DNA of 13,152 bases from an uncultured Clostridia bacterium (GTDB lineage: Bacteria; Bacillota; Clostridia; Christensenellales; Borkfalkiaceae). The stretch is from positions 1 through 13,152 of the forward strand of contig CAKQMM010000012.1 in NCBI GenBank assembly GCA_934254755.1. Direction: 5' to 3'. Numbering within the stretch: the first letter of the stretch is position 1; each line of letters starts with the position of its first letter. Made by a program: the position numbers and the translations under genes. The notes below the pieces were generated by a model. The model was given only the letters and a program-made list of their open reading frames with translations. It was not told where the DNA came from and searched no databases. Positions 1 through 7,246 of this stretch are shown one piece after another.

Positions 1-1161
1 CACCATTACGCCGTTTTTGTCGCACAAATCGAAAAACTCATCCCCCTCGTAAACGTTTCCGCCCCAGCACCTAAGCATATTGCAATTTAAGTCTTTAAGC
101 ATATCGACGGCGGGGGCGTAACGCAAACCGTCGCGGCTGTGAAGCGCGTCGAGCGGCACCCAGTTCGTGCCGCGGCAAAACACCTTTTTGCCGTTTATTT
201 CAAAGTGAAAATCGCCGCCGTACTCGTCGAGCGTATCCGTCCTTACAAGTTTAACCGTTCTTATGCCGAAAGTCGTTTTACGCGTCGCTAAAACTTCGCC
301 GTCCTTTATAAGCTCCGCCGTTACGTCGTAAACGGGCGACGCGCCGTACCCCCGCGGCCACCAAAGTTCAGGGGAATTAACGCCGAAGTCGAAGTTGCCC
401 TTTATAAAATTAAGTTTTTTTTCAAAGACGAACGCTTCGCCGCCCGAAAGCCTGCCCGTCAGTTTTAAACTGAGCCCCTCGTAGTACGGAACGGACGTTT
501 TAACCGAAAAAACGCACTCTATCCGCGCCGAAGTTTTGCTTGCGGTCACTGTCGACAAGTATAACTCGGTTATCTCGTTTTCGCCTTCCGTTTCAAGGTA
601 AACGCCCCGCCATATCCCCGCCGATAAAAGCCGCGGCATAATGTCCCACCCGTACTCATGGGGGGCTTTCCTCACCGTAAGGCTTTCGTAATTCGTGCCG
701 AAAGCCATGTCGTAAGCGTCGTTATCGTTGCCCTCCGCATAAATTAAGGGGGAATAAATTTTAACTTCAAGTACGTTTTCGCCCGTTTTTGCGCTTTCAG
801 GGAGCGCAAACCTATGCCCGATAAGCGCGTTTTTCGAGTCCGCGAATTTAACGCCGTTTAAATAATAGTCTGCAACGCAATCGACGCCCTCGAAGTTTAA
901 GTACGCCGTTTCGCCCTTTTTAAGTTCGGGGAGGTCGAACTTTATCGTATAACGCCAGTTGTAAAATTCGTATTTTTTAGTAAGTTTTACGTTGTTGCCG
1001 AAATATATATCGGGCAGAATACCCGCGTTCATAAGGTCGATTTCAACGTTTCCGGGAATTACGGCGGGTATCGTCGTTTCGGGGGACGGCAAGCCCTTGC
1101 GGCGCGCTTCATCGTCGTAAAAACTAAGGGAATAAGTTCCGTTTAAAGATATCCTTTTCAT
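1..1161 (-). CDS. GH2 beta-mannosidase-type glycosidase, N-terminal part (cut by window edge)
   Basis: The reading frame is open from the ATG at 1161 to the left edge, giving 387 residues and no stop. The start follows an AGGAG five bases upstream. Residues 1-190 look like the galactose-binding-like sugar domain of GH2 enzymes (NWRYTIKFDLP at 69-79, GWDIMPRL at 171-178, GIWRGVYL at 182-189). About 190-300 is the immunoglobulin-like domain ending in LWWPRGYG (266-273). The TIM barrel then begins with GTNWVPLDA (331-339), NMLRCWGGNVYE (361-372) and a CDKNG motif. This order and the WGGNVYE motif fit beta-mannosidases better than beta-galactosidases. The family hydrolyses terminal beta-mannosides with two glutamates; both lie beyond the window, so activity cannot be judged. 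There is no signal peptide, so it is probably cytoplasmic and acts on imported oligosaccharides. Exact substrate is inference. Confidence 0.88.
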   Translation of the reverse strand, partial: MKRISLNGTYSLSFYDDEARRKGLPSPETTIPAVIPGNVEIDLMNAGILPDIYFGNNVKLTKKYEFYNWRYTIKFDLPELKKGETAYLNFEGVDCVADYYLNGVKFADSKNALIGHRFALPESAKTGENVLEVKIYSPLIYAEGNDNDAYDMAFGTNYESLTVRKAPHEYGWDIMPRLLSAGIWRGVYLETEGENEITELYLSTVTASKTSARIECVFSVKTSVPYYEGLSLKLTGRLSGGEAFVFEKKLNFIKGNFDFGVNSPELWWPRGYGASPVYDVTAELIKDGEVLATRKTTFGIRTVKLVRTDTLDEYGGDFHFEINGKKVFCRGTNWVPLDALHSRDGLRYAPAVDMLKDLNCNMLRCWGGNVYEGDEFFDLCDKNGVMV

Positions 1162-1212
1162 GTCGGCTCCTATAAAAGCGGCAGATATAGATAATTAAAC
1201 CGCTTTTTATTT

Positions 1213-1218
1213 AGTATA
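1213..1218 (-). promoter_or_regulatory. Possible -10 element of the GH2 gene
   Basis: On the minus strand TATACT lies about 50 bases upstream of the GH2 start codon. The region 17 bases further up is only a T-run and does not match a -35 consensus, which would fit a promoter needing an activator such as the neighbouring AraC protein. The assignment rests on one hexamer. Confidence 0.35.
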
Positions 1219-1232
1219 ACGCCGTTTCAGTT

Positions 1233-1273
1233 AAAAAAATGCGCAAGTTTTACCGCACTTTGCGCATTTTTTT
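1233..1273 (-). terminator. Perfect 14-bp inverted repeat, bidirectional terminator-like
   Basis: AAAAAAATGCGCAA at 1233-1246 pairs perfectly with 1260-1273 across a 13-base loop, and the stem runs into seven T's on either strand. It reads as a second terminator behind the AraC gene. Because its centre lies roughly 45 bases upstream of the expected GH2 transcription start, the arms TGCGCAA/TTGCGCA could instead be a binding site for the regulator. The sequence does not decide between these. Confidence 0.6.
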
Positions 1274-1294
1274 AGATTTTATGCAGTTTAAATT

Positions 1295-1320
1295 AAAAAC
1301 GGCGGCTTAAAAAGCCGCCG
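1295..1320 (-). terminator. Rho-independent terminator of the AraC gene
   Basis: On the minus strand CGGCGGCTT, a three-base loop, AAGCCGCCG and then TTTTT follow the AraC stop codon by about 25 bases. The perfect 9-bp GC-rich stem with a U-tract is a classic intrinsic terminator and separates AraC transcription from the GH2 gene. Confidence 0.85.
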
Positions 1321-1344
1321 CCCGTTTATTTCAATAAACGCCGT

Positions 1345-2160
1345 TTACTTGCCGTTTTTGCGGAAGCTATAGGGCGTTTCGCCCGTTATCCGCTTAAAAG
1401 CCCTGTCCATAGTCGAAACGGTTCCAAACCCGCAGTCGGAAGCGATTTTTTGCACGCCGTCGCTTAAATTAAGCAACGCTTTTTTAGCCTTTTCAACCCG
1501 AACGCGGCACAAAAAGTCTTTAAACCCGCACCCCGCGTGCTTTATAAATAACCCGCTTAAATAGCATGGGGAAACGTTGACCGCGCGCGCGGCATCTTCG
1601 AGTTTTATCGGCTCGAAGTATCGCTCGTACACGTAGTCTGCCGCCGCCTTAACGTATTCCGACCCCGCTCCTTTTAAATTCTCCGCGCCGATATCGCTAA
1701 GCGCGTTTATAACGGTTAAAAGGGCAAGCATCGCTAAACTCAGCCTTTCATAGCGGCTATAAACCCCGCTGCCTTGAACGGCGGCGAATTTATCCGTGAG
1801 CCGCATAAACTCGCCGATCCCGTCGCCCAAATTTCCGCATTGGGGGAACTTCGTCGCGTCAAGCACCGCCTTAAAACTTTCGGGGAGTTCGCTTTTATAA
1901 AAGCGCAAATTTATAAGCTCCATTTTTTCGCAGTTTACGCGATGATAGTCGCCGGGGCTTAAAGCCCAGCAATCTCCCGCCGCCGCATGCCGCGAAACGC
2001 CGTTTATAATATGCTCGCCCTCGCCAAAAACGACCGCCTCGAACTCGTAATAGTCGTGCCCGTGTAGGGGATAGTCGCCGTTTAAGCGGGAGTAAGTCAG
2101 CGCAACGCCGCTCGTTTTAACGATTTCGCCCGTCCGCGAATGATAAAGTAAAGTCTGCAT
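1345..2160 (-). CDS. AraC-family transcriptional regulator
   Basis: A 271-residue protein with the two-domain layout of AraC/XylS sugar regulators. Residues about 25-90 form a cupin-like effector domain with histidines 33 and 35 in PLHGHDYYEFEAV and a later SPGDYHRV. Residues about 175-270 hold the two helix-turn-helix units: LEDAARAVNVSPCYLSGLF (187-205) and the highly conserved end QKIASDCGFGTVSTMDRAFK (237-256), followed by ITGETPYSFRK. The ATG at 2160 has GAAGG six to seven bases upstream. It starts only 36 bases after the helicase stop with no terminator between, so read-through from the helicase is possible. A strong terminator follows it. The likely target is the GH2 gene downstream, inferred from position only. 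GC content is clearly higher than in the adjacent helicase gene. Confidence 0.93.
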   Translation of the reverse strand: MQTLLYHSRTGEIVKTSGVALTYSRLNGDYPLHGHDYYEFEAVVFGEGEHIINGVSRHAAAGDCWALSPGDYHRVNCEKMELINLRFYKSELPESFKAVLDATKFPQCGNLGDGIGEFMRLTDKFAAVQGSGVYSRYERLSLAMLALLTVINALSDIGAENLKGAGSEYVKAAADYVYERYFEPIKLEDAARAVNVSPCYLSGLFIKHAGCGFKDFLCRVRVEKAKKALLNLSDGVQKIASDCGFGTVSTMDRAFKRITGETPYSFRKNGK

Positions 2161-2196
2161 GGTTACCTTCGAGTGTTTTATCTAATCAATAAAAAT

Positions 2197-4515
2197 CTAA
2201 AATGGGGTATTTTCATACTGCACGTCACCGACGTCGTAAAAGTCTACAATTTTTAAATTGCTTATAGCACGAGAATAAGCTATATATTTTTCGTTATCAC
2301 TCAAATCTTTGTCCAGGACATAGACACTATCGAATTCTTGCCCCTTCGCCTCTTTAACGGATAATATGTTGCATTTATTCAGTTTATCACCGCTTATGAG
2401 TTGTTTTTTTGTTTTATTTGAACAAATTATTGCTTTTCGTTTATGTTTATCTATTCCATAAGTAAGCGGAAGCATTTTGAGTTCCAGATGCGTTACCGGC
2501 AAATTACCCTTAAGCCCTATATTCTCAATTCCTTTGCCACAATTTTTGTTTATGAACTCAATAACTTCAGACGAATTTCGATAGTTTTTATTATAAGTAT
2601 AAAAATCTACATCCCCGAATATTTTATTTAATTCGTTCCAGTTTTCAATACCGTATTGCGTAACACATTGATCTGTATCGCCAAATAAATTAACGACCGT
2701 TTTCCCTTTAAAAAAAGAATTAACCAATAAATATTCGCTCACCGACAAATCCTGCGCTTCGTCGACCAACAATAAGTTCACATCGAAAGATATTTTTTCC
2801 GTCGACAACCCTTCTCGTTTATAAACAGTATTCCCGCATCGTTTAAATAAAAACATACATAATGCAAACAGTTCGCATTTATGTATAACCCCTGCCTTGC
2901 GCTCGTATTGTGGAAGTATCGCTTTTTCGTCCGCTCCCAGAAGCCCTTCTAAGATGTCAATTTCTCCTTTTTCGTTTATTTTTTTCAACGAATTAAAACT
3001 TTCTTTTGATATAGGATTGAGTTTTACTTTGCGTAAAGAATAAATTTTATCTGAAAATTCCTTTGAGTAGTAGCAATTTACTATACTATCCGGCAAATCG
3101 TTATCGTCCGCCAATCGCACAGCCTTGTCGGTAATTCCGTTTTTATAAAATAATGAACTAAATTTAACATCACTGTTTTTATAGTACTTATCAATCAAAT
3201 TTTTATAAAATACTGCTACCGAATACACTCTTATATTATTTAGATTTAAGTCACTCATCAAAGGTTTAATAAATTCGTTAAACCTTTCACTCGGCGTTAA
3301 AACACAAATATTAAGCGGGGTTTTAATGTTGTTGCCGACAACATATTTGATTCGGTGAAATAAAATCATAGTTTTCCCGCAACCCGCGCACCCTTGCATA
3401 ATAAGGTTTTTATTCGCATTTGAAATTATAATTTGATTTTGATTGTTTTGTATAGTTGCAATAATGTCGGTAGGCTTTCCAATCTTTATTCTATCCTCAA
3501 TCAACTTAAGTAAATAAGGGTCGGAAACAACAACTTTTACACCGTCGGCATTATATGTGTCGCGAACAGTCTTTAACTTTTGAGAATCGATATATATTTC
3601 TCGTTTCATCAACAAGTCTACTGCGTTGCCTTTTATTTCCCAATGAGTATGCACATCGTCGTAAATTTTGTTGCCTATAGGACTAAACCACGAATAAACA
3701 AGATCTTTCCCGTTTAAACCCTTTAAATTTTCCTTCCCGACGTAGATATCTTCTATATCATTGTAATCTTCGTTAAATTTTAATCTCATCCGCCTTACAT
3801 ACGGGGAAGGAAGAATTTTTTCTATGCGCTTCACTTGCTCGTCAATATCTTCGTTGCGTTTTTTTATCCTCGCTACAATACCCATCCAAACACTTTCGTC
3901 AATATAGTCTTTTTCAGGCAAAGTTTCACGAGAGTTTTTATACTCGCTTAAGACGTCTTCCGCATTATGATAAAATTCTTTTAAATTAGCATATTCTTCC
4001 TCAAATGCGGTAGATTTACTTTCCGATGATTTCCAGTCCACTTGATTGGTTTTTCCGCTCTTAGTCATAAGTTCTCCGACAGCATCTACATCGTCGGAAA
4101 TCACCTCGCAATTTATAAATATTTTTTCGATGTTAGCAGCATTATCCCCTTTTTGTGATACGTATGTTTCGGGCAACCGCAAAAAATAAGAATACGCTTT
4201 ACTTATGTTTTTATCTTCACCGTACTTACCTGTTAAATATACGTCAGTTAAAAACCATATTGCGTCAGCATTATTTAATTCCGCACTTTTTTCCATGCAA
4301 TACATCAAATGCGAAGAATTTTTCTCAACGCCTAACCCAAGCAAAAATAATTGTCCGTATTGATACATCGCTTCAGCATTTCCAAGTTGCGAAGCAATTT
4401 TTAAGTATAATACGGCTTCAGAATATTTCCTTTGATTTATAAGCCTTTTCGCCTTATAAAAAGAAGAGTCCTTATCGTATCCGGCTTTTATAATATGGCT
4501 TGAATGTTCACTCAT
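2197..4515 (-). CDS. HelD-like superfamily 1 helicase/ATPase with N-terminal Sel1 repeats
   Basis: The ATG at 4515 is preferred because GGGGAG lies seven bases upstream; an upstream in-frame ATG at 4539 has no such site. The protein is 772 residues. Residues about 15-115 contain Sel1/TPR-like repeats (AEAMYQYGQLFLLGLGVEKN, then ADAIWFLTDVYLTGKYG). A charged, probably helical stretch follows (about 170-240). Residues 235-370 resemble the pre-motor segment of HelD (IYVGKENL, LVYSWFSPIGNKIYDD, IIATIQNNQNQII). Motor motifs are complete: Walker A GCAGCGKT (375-382), Walker B LLLVDEAQ (581-588), GDTDQ (612-616), NYRNS (644-648), EAKGQEFDSVYV (722-733) and YIAYSRA (744-750). HelD-type proteins use ATP to strip stalled RNA polymerase from DNA; whether this one binds polymerase is inference, because Sel1 repeats occupy the end where HelD has its coiled-coil arm. 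The gene is AT-rich compared with its neighbours. Confidence 0.85.
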   Translation of the reverse strand: MSEHSSHIIKAGYDKDSSFYKAKRLINQRKYSEAVLYLKIASQLGNAEAMYQYGQLFLLGLGVEKNSSHLMYCMEKSAELNNADAIWFLTDVYLTGKYGEDKNISKAYSYFLRLPETYVSQKGDNAANIEKIFINCEVISDDVDAVGELMTKSGKTNQVDWKSSESKSTAFEEEYANLKEFYHNAEDVLSEYKNSRETLPEKDYIDESVWMGIVARIKKRNEDIDEQVKRIEKILPSPYVRRMRLKFNEDYNDIEDIYVGKENLKGLNGKDLVYSWFSPIGNKIYDDVHTHWEIKGNAVDLLMKREIYIDSQKLKTVRDTYNADGVKVVVSDPYLLKLIEDRIKIGKPTDIIATIQNNQNQIIISNANKNLIMQGCAGCGKTMILFHRIKYVVGNNIKTPLNICVLTPSERFNEFIKPLMSDLNLNNIRVYSVAVFYKNLIDKYYKNSDVKFSSLFYKNGITDKAVRLADDNDLPDSIVNCYYSKEFSDKIYSLRKVKLNPISKESFNSLKKINEKGEIDILEGLLGADEKAILPQYERKAGVIHKCELFALCMFLFKRCGNTVYKREGLSTEKISFDVNLLLVDEAQDLSVSEYLLVNSFFKGKTVVNLFGDTDQCVTQYGIENWNELNKIFGDVDFYTYNKNYRNSSEVIEFINKNCGKGIENIGLKGNLPVTHLELKMLPLTYGIDKHKRKAIICSNKTKKQLISGDKLNKCNILSVKEAKGQEFDSVYVLDKDLSDNEKYIAYSRAISNLKIVDFYDVGDVQYENTPF

Positions 4516-4532
4516 ATCACTTCTCCCCATTT

Positions 4533-4545
4533 GTAACACTGTTAC
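4533..4545. promoter_or_regulatory. Perfect palindrome just upstream of the helicase gene
   Basis: GTAACACTGTTAC is a perfect 13-bp palindrome (GTAACA, central base, TGTTAC) that ends about ten bases upstream of the helicase ribosome binding site. Size and position fit a repressor operator, for example for a helix-turn-helix protein. No convincing -35/-10 pair was found next to it. Confidence 0.5.
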
Positions 4546-4640
4546 TTTTGTTCGAAAAATTCAGGATATCAACCGCTAAACTATGTTTTTATAACGATTC
4601 TGTCATCTTTGCAGTACTTGCCTGCATACCCCGCTATTTA

Positions 4641-5306
4641 TCACTTTTTATCGGGGGTTTCAGGCGTTTCGGGGGTGTTTGCGTCTAAGCGTTGCGCCCA
4701 ATCTCTGCTTTTTGTCCGCGCGTTTTTCCTCGTTATGGTTATCCGATTGCAAACCGCGTCGTATAAATCATACGTTCCTCGGGAAGACGCCTCGTAATTA
4801 GCCGCCATATACGACGGGATGCCGTAGCCCTCAGCCGTTTTTATGGCGTCGATATTCGCGCCGAGGAATAAAAATTCCCATCCGAAGTCTTTTTGTTCGC
4901 GCTCTACCATTCCTCTTACTTCCGCTGCGCTGTAAAGGCGGCTTGCGTTCTCCATTCCGTCGGTGGTGACGACGAACACGGTGTGTTCCGGCACGTCTTC
5001 CTTTCTTATGTATCTGTGAACGTTCACTATGTGATGAATCGCCCCGCCGAGCGCGTCCAAAAGCGCGGTAGAGCCGCCCACGCAATATTGCGTTTCGTCC
5101 ATAGGCGTTACCTCGTTAATATCGACCCTGTCGTGCAACACTTTCGTATATCCGTCGAACAAGACCGTAGAAACGACAGCTTCGCCGCCGACGTTTTTTT
5201 GTTTTTCGATAAGCGAGTTAAAGCCCCCTATCGTGTCTTTTTCAAGCCCTGCCATAGAGCCGCTTCTGTCCAGAACGAACACCATTTCTGTTAAACCTTT
5301 TTTCAT
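4641..5306 (-). CDS. Cytosolic VWA-domain protein with intact MIDAS motif
   Basis: A 221-residue protein that is almost entirely a von Willebrand factor A domain. The metal-ion-dependent adhesion site is complete: DRSGS at 13-17, a threonine in GGSTALLDA at 80, and aspartate 116 in VVTTDGMENAS. There is no signal peptide or membrane segment, so it is probably a cytosolic protein-interaction or scaffold protein. The tail is short and charged, ending in a PETPETP stretch. GGAGG lies seven bases before the ATG. It starts 79 bases after the macro-domain gene, and pairs of small VWA and macro-plus-HTH genes are, as I recall, common in Clostridia. Its partner is not known from the sequence. It can be compared with TerY-like VWA proteins, but no ter genes are visible here. 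Confidence 0.9.
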   Translation of the reverse strand: MKKGLTEMVFVLDRSGSMAGLEKDTIGGFNSLIEKQKNVGGEAVVSTVLFDGYTKVLHDRVDINEVTPMDETQYCVGGSTALLDALGGAIHHIVNVHRYIRKEDVPEHTVFVVTTDGMENASRLYSAAEVRGMVEREQKDFGWEFLFLGANIDAIKTAEGYGIPSYMAANYEASSRGTYDLYDAVCNRITITRKNARTKSRDWAQRLDANTPETPETPDKK

Positions 5307-5316
5307 ATAAAATCCT

Positions 5317-5345
5317 CCGTAAATTTACTTTACGGCATTATTATA
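5317..5345 (-). promoter_or_regulatory. Possible -10 and inverted repeat overlapping the VWA ribosome binding site
   Basis: On the minus strand TATAAT (5345-5340) is followed by CCGTAAA (5335-5329), five bases, then TTTACGG (5323-5317), whose last bases belong to the GGAGG ribosome binding site. A further TTTACGG copy lies upstream at 5353-5359 (plus-strand reading). The repeat could hide the ribosome binding site in RNA or be an operator. No clear -35 is seen. Confidence 0.35.
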
Positions 5346-5361
5346 ACGAGATTTTACGGCG

Positions 5362-5387
5362 AAAAGGTCGCCTGTTAAGCGACTTTT
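5362..5387 (-). terminator. Weak hairpin at the end of the macro-domain gene
   Basis: AAAAGTCGC and GCGACCTTTT (minus strand) pair with one bulged base across an eight-base loop, overlapping the macro gene stop codon and followed by only a short T-run contained in the stem. It may attenuate rather than stop transcription into the VWA gene. Confidence 0.35.
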
Positions 5388-6423
5388 AGCAACCTAAAAG
5401 TTTTTGATCGAATTCAAACAGCGTTTCGTTTATTTTAAATATATCGTATTGCTTGCTTTTTATGTAATATTCGATTATAACGTCGAATTTATTGTTGTGG
5501 GTTAAAGAATACCCCGCTACTTCTATCAGCCTTTTTGCCTCGTTAAGAGGTAGTTCCAACGCGACGGCAAACGCAACCGCGGTAGTTTTGCTCGGCTTAT
5601 AATTATCGTTGCTTCTTATTTTTGAAAAGACTTTTTTATCTATATTCGCCTTTTTATAACACTCTACGTCGGTCAGCCCCTTTTCGTCTATCAGTCGGAA
5701 CAGCATATCTTTAAAGCCTTCGTCAAGGTTTTTTAATTCCGCGTTAAGGTCTAACGCCGCTGCAACGGGTTTTTTATAGTCCTCTAACGAAGCCTCAGCC
5801 GCCTCATACCTTCGGTACAAATCTTCTTCCCAAGAATAATCTAAGGAGTTGCGCAAATCGTATCCGCGACGCCTGCGCACATAATTACCCGCCGCGCCGA
5901 TATAATTATCGTCGATATATTCTTTGACTTCGGTGAACCGTTTTTTAGAAACGATAAAAGAATCTTTGTCGTAAATTACGAGATACACGCTTGCGTCTTC
6001 TTTATCGAGGAATTCTTTTATAGCCTCCGTCGCAATAGCGACCGCCCTTTCTTTCGGGAACCTGTATGCGCCCGAAGATATCAGCGGAAAGGCAATGGAA
6101 TACGCCCCGTTTTGCTTAGCGAGCGCCAGCGATTTAGCGTAACACGATTTCAGCAACACGTCTTCGCCCCACATTCCGCCGCGCCAAATCGGCCCCACGG
6201 TGTGAACGACGTACTTACACGGCAAATTATACGCTTTTGTGATTTTCGCCTCCCCAGTCGCACACCCGTGAAGGGTAACGCACTCTTTTAACAGTTCCGG
6301 CCCCGCAGCCGCATGTATCGCTCCGTCCACGCCTCCGCCGCCAAGCAACGAATTGTTCGCCGCGTTCACTATTGCGTCAACTTTCATTTTGGTTATATCT
6401 TGTCTTACGATATAAAAAGGCAT
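5386..6423 (-). CDS. Macro-domain (ADP-ribose-binding) protein with C-terminal HTH-like domain
   Basis: I start it at the ATG at 6423, six bases after AAGGAG; the longer frame from a TTG at 6444 would put the ribosome binding site inside the gene. The protein is 345 residues. Residues 1-155 are a MacroD-type macro domain: [16 protein letters not shown] with Asp9, the catalytic-loop motif [10 protein letters not shown] (28-37), HTVGPIW, and the SSGAYRFP phosphate loop (116-123). This family binds ADP-ribose and often removes ADP-ribose from proteins or deacetylates O-acetyl-ADP-ribose. After a charged linker (about 160-235), residues 240-345 form a compact helical region ([20 protein letters not shown], then [20 protein letters not shown]) resembling an XRE-type helix-turn-helix domain. 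It heads the macro-VWA pair. DNA binding is inference. Hydrolase activity is plausible because the loop residues are intact. Confidence 0.9.
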   Translation of the reverse strand: MPFYIVRQDITKMKVDAIVNAANNSLLGGGGVDGAIHAAAGPELLKECVTLHGCATGEAKITKAYNLPCKYVVHTVGPIWRGGMWGEDVLLKSCYAKSLALAKQNGAYSIAFPLISSGAYRFPKERAVAIATEAIKEFLDKEDASVYLVIYDKDSFIVSKKRFTEVKEYIDDNYIGAAGNYVRRRRGYDLRNSLDYSWEEDLYRRYEAAEASLEDYKKPVAAALDLNAELKNLDEGFKDMLFRLIDEKGLTDVECYKKANIDKKVFSKIRSNDNYKPSKTTAVAFAVALELPLNEAKRLIEVAGYSLTHNNKFDVIIEYYIKSKQYDIFKINETLFEFDQKLLGC

Positions 6424-6443
6424 TTTTAGCTCCTTAACAATCA

Positions 6444-6487
6444 AGCGGGGTTGCTCCGCTTAAACTTAGCGCGGTTTTAACCCCGCT
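6444..6487 (-). promoter_or_regulatory. Inverted repeat in the leader of the macro gene
   Basis: AGCGGGGTT at 6444-6452 pairs perfectly with AACCCCGCT at 6479-6487, and the enclosed 26 bases contain further complementary CCGC/GCGG segments. The structure lies between the hydrolase remnant stop and the macro ribosome binding site. It lacks a T-tract, so it is either a structured leader or an operator rather than a standard terminator. Confidence 0.4.
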
Positions 6488-6521
6488 CGGCTGACAACTG
6501 TTTAAAGTCGCCGCTTAATAA

Positions 6522-7121
6522 TTACTTTTTTAAAAACGGTAGGTCGGGGAGTTTGTCGTTTTCTATTATAAAATCGAGCATATCCGCAAAACCTTTCGGG
6601 TCGCGAATCTGGAATTGCATGTGGTTATATCCGTCAAATACGGGATAATTCGCGTGCGGGTACTCTTTCATTACGTTCGCGCGGTATTTAAAATGCTCTT
6701 CAACGCTACCAAACTCAAAAAACGTAGCGCCTGCAACTCTTCGCAAATCGGCGGCAAGGGCTTGTTTTCAAGGCTGTCGGAAAGTTGGCGGCGCATATTG
6801 CCGTACTTTAACGCCTTGCCCGCCGCGACGAAGTAAGGCCTGATTTCTTTATCGTCGCACCACATAACTTTGCCGAGATTTTCGCCGTTCTTTTTATAAA
6901 TTCCTTTTATCGCAAAGTATAAAAACGGAGTCATTATTCAGCTCGTCCGCTTTTGAAAGGTACTTTTGCCCTTCGCAGTAAACCGAAGACGTAGGCATAA
7001 TGCAAAAATATTTATCTTTTAAATTTTCGGCGACTCTTTCGCTGCTTTCGCCCGTAACGCCCATTGCGTGAAAAAACAGTATTGCGGGCGCGGTTTTGTC
7101 GCCTTTCGTTTCAAAAATCAT
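6522..7121 (-). pseudogene. Alpha/beta-hydrolase remnant (internal deletion plus frameshift)
   Basis: Three overlapping pieces in different frames read as one protein. The first (ATG at 7121, AGGAG seven bases upstream) starts as an alpha/beta hydrolase with ILFFHAMGVTGESSERVAENL, the oxyanion-hole region, and runs to SKADEL. Then the frame jumps near 6935-6945 to TPFLYFAIKGIYKKNGENLG, and the segment that should hold the GxSxG nucleophile elbow is missing. A second shift of one base near 6726-6730 moves from CEELQ to ATFFEFGSVEEHFKYR and on to the C-terminus, where FDGYNHMQFQ carries the likely catalytic histidine. The order and content fit a family of about 240-250 residues that has lost roughly 50 codons. 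With the nucleophile gone it cannot be an active hydrolase. Upstream signals remain intact, suggesting recent decay. Confidence 0.82.
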
Positions 7122-7152
7122 AAGCAAACTCCTAATAAATCTCCCCGAATGT

Positions 7153-7170
7153 TATGGGAAACGTTCCATA
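7153..7170. promoter_or_regulatory. Imperfect palindrome upstream of the hydrolase remnant
   Basis: TATGGGAAACGTTCCATA is an 18-base near-palindrome (one extra G in the left arm) about 30 bases before the hydrolase start codon. It could be a LacI-type operator or a short RNA hairpin. It does not match the catabolite-control cre consensus well. Confidence 0.3.
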
Positions 7171-7246
7171 TATTCCGACAAACTAAAAGTCAGATTTAAG
7201 ATGTACCCACAGAGTCGGCGGAGGTAATTGATAATTTCAGCTGATT

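Noticed and set aside
4893..5294. 133-codon plus-strand ORF opposite the VWA gene
   Set aside because: It is antisense to a gene with complete VWA motifs and a strong ribosome binding site, and its own translation shows no recognisable motif.
7153..7170. Catabolite-control (cre) site
   Set aside because: The central CG and arms do not line up with the cre consensus in either register; kept only as a generic palindrome.
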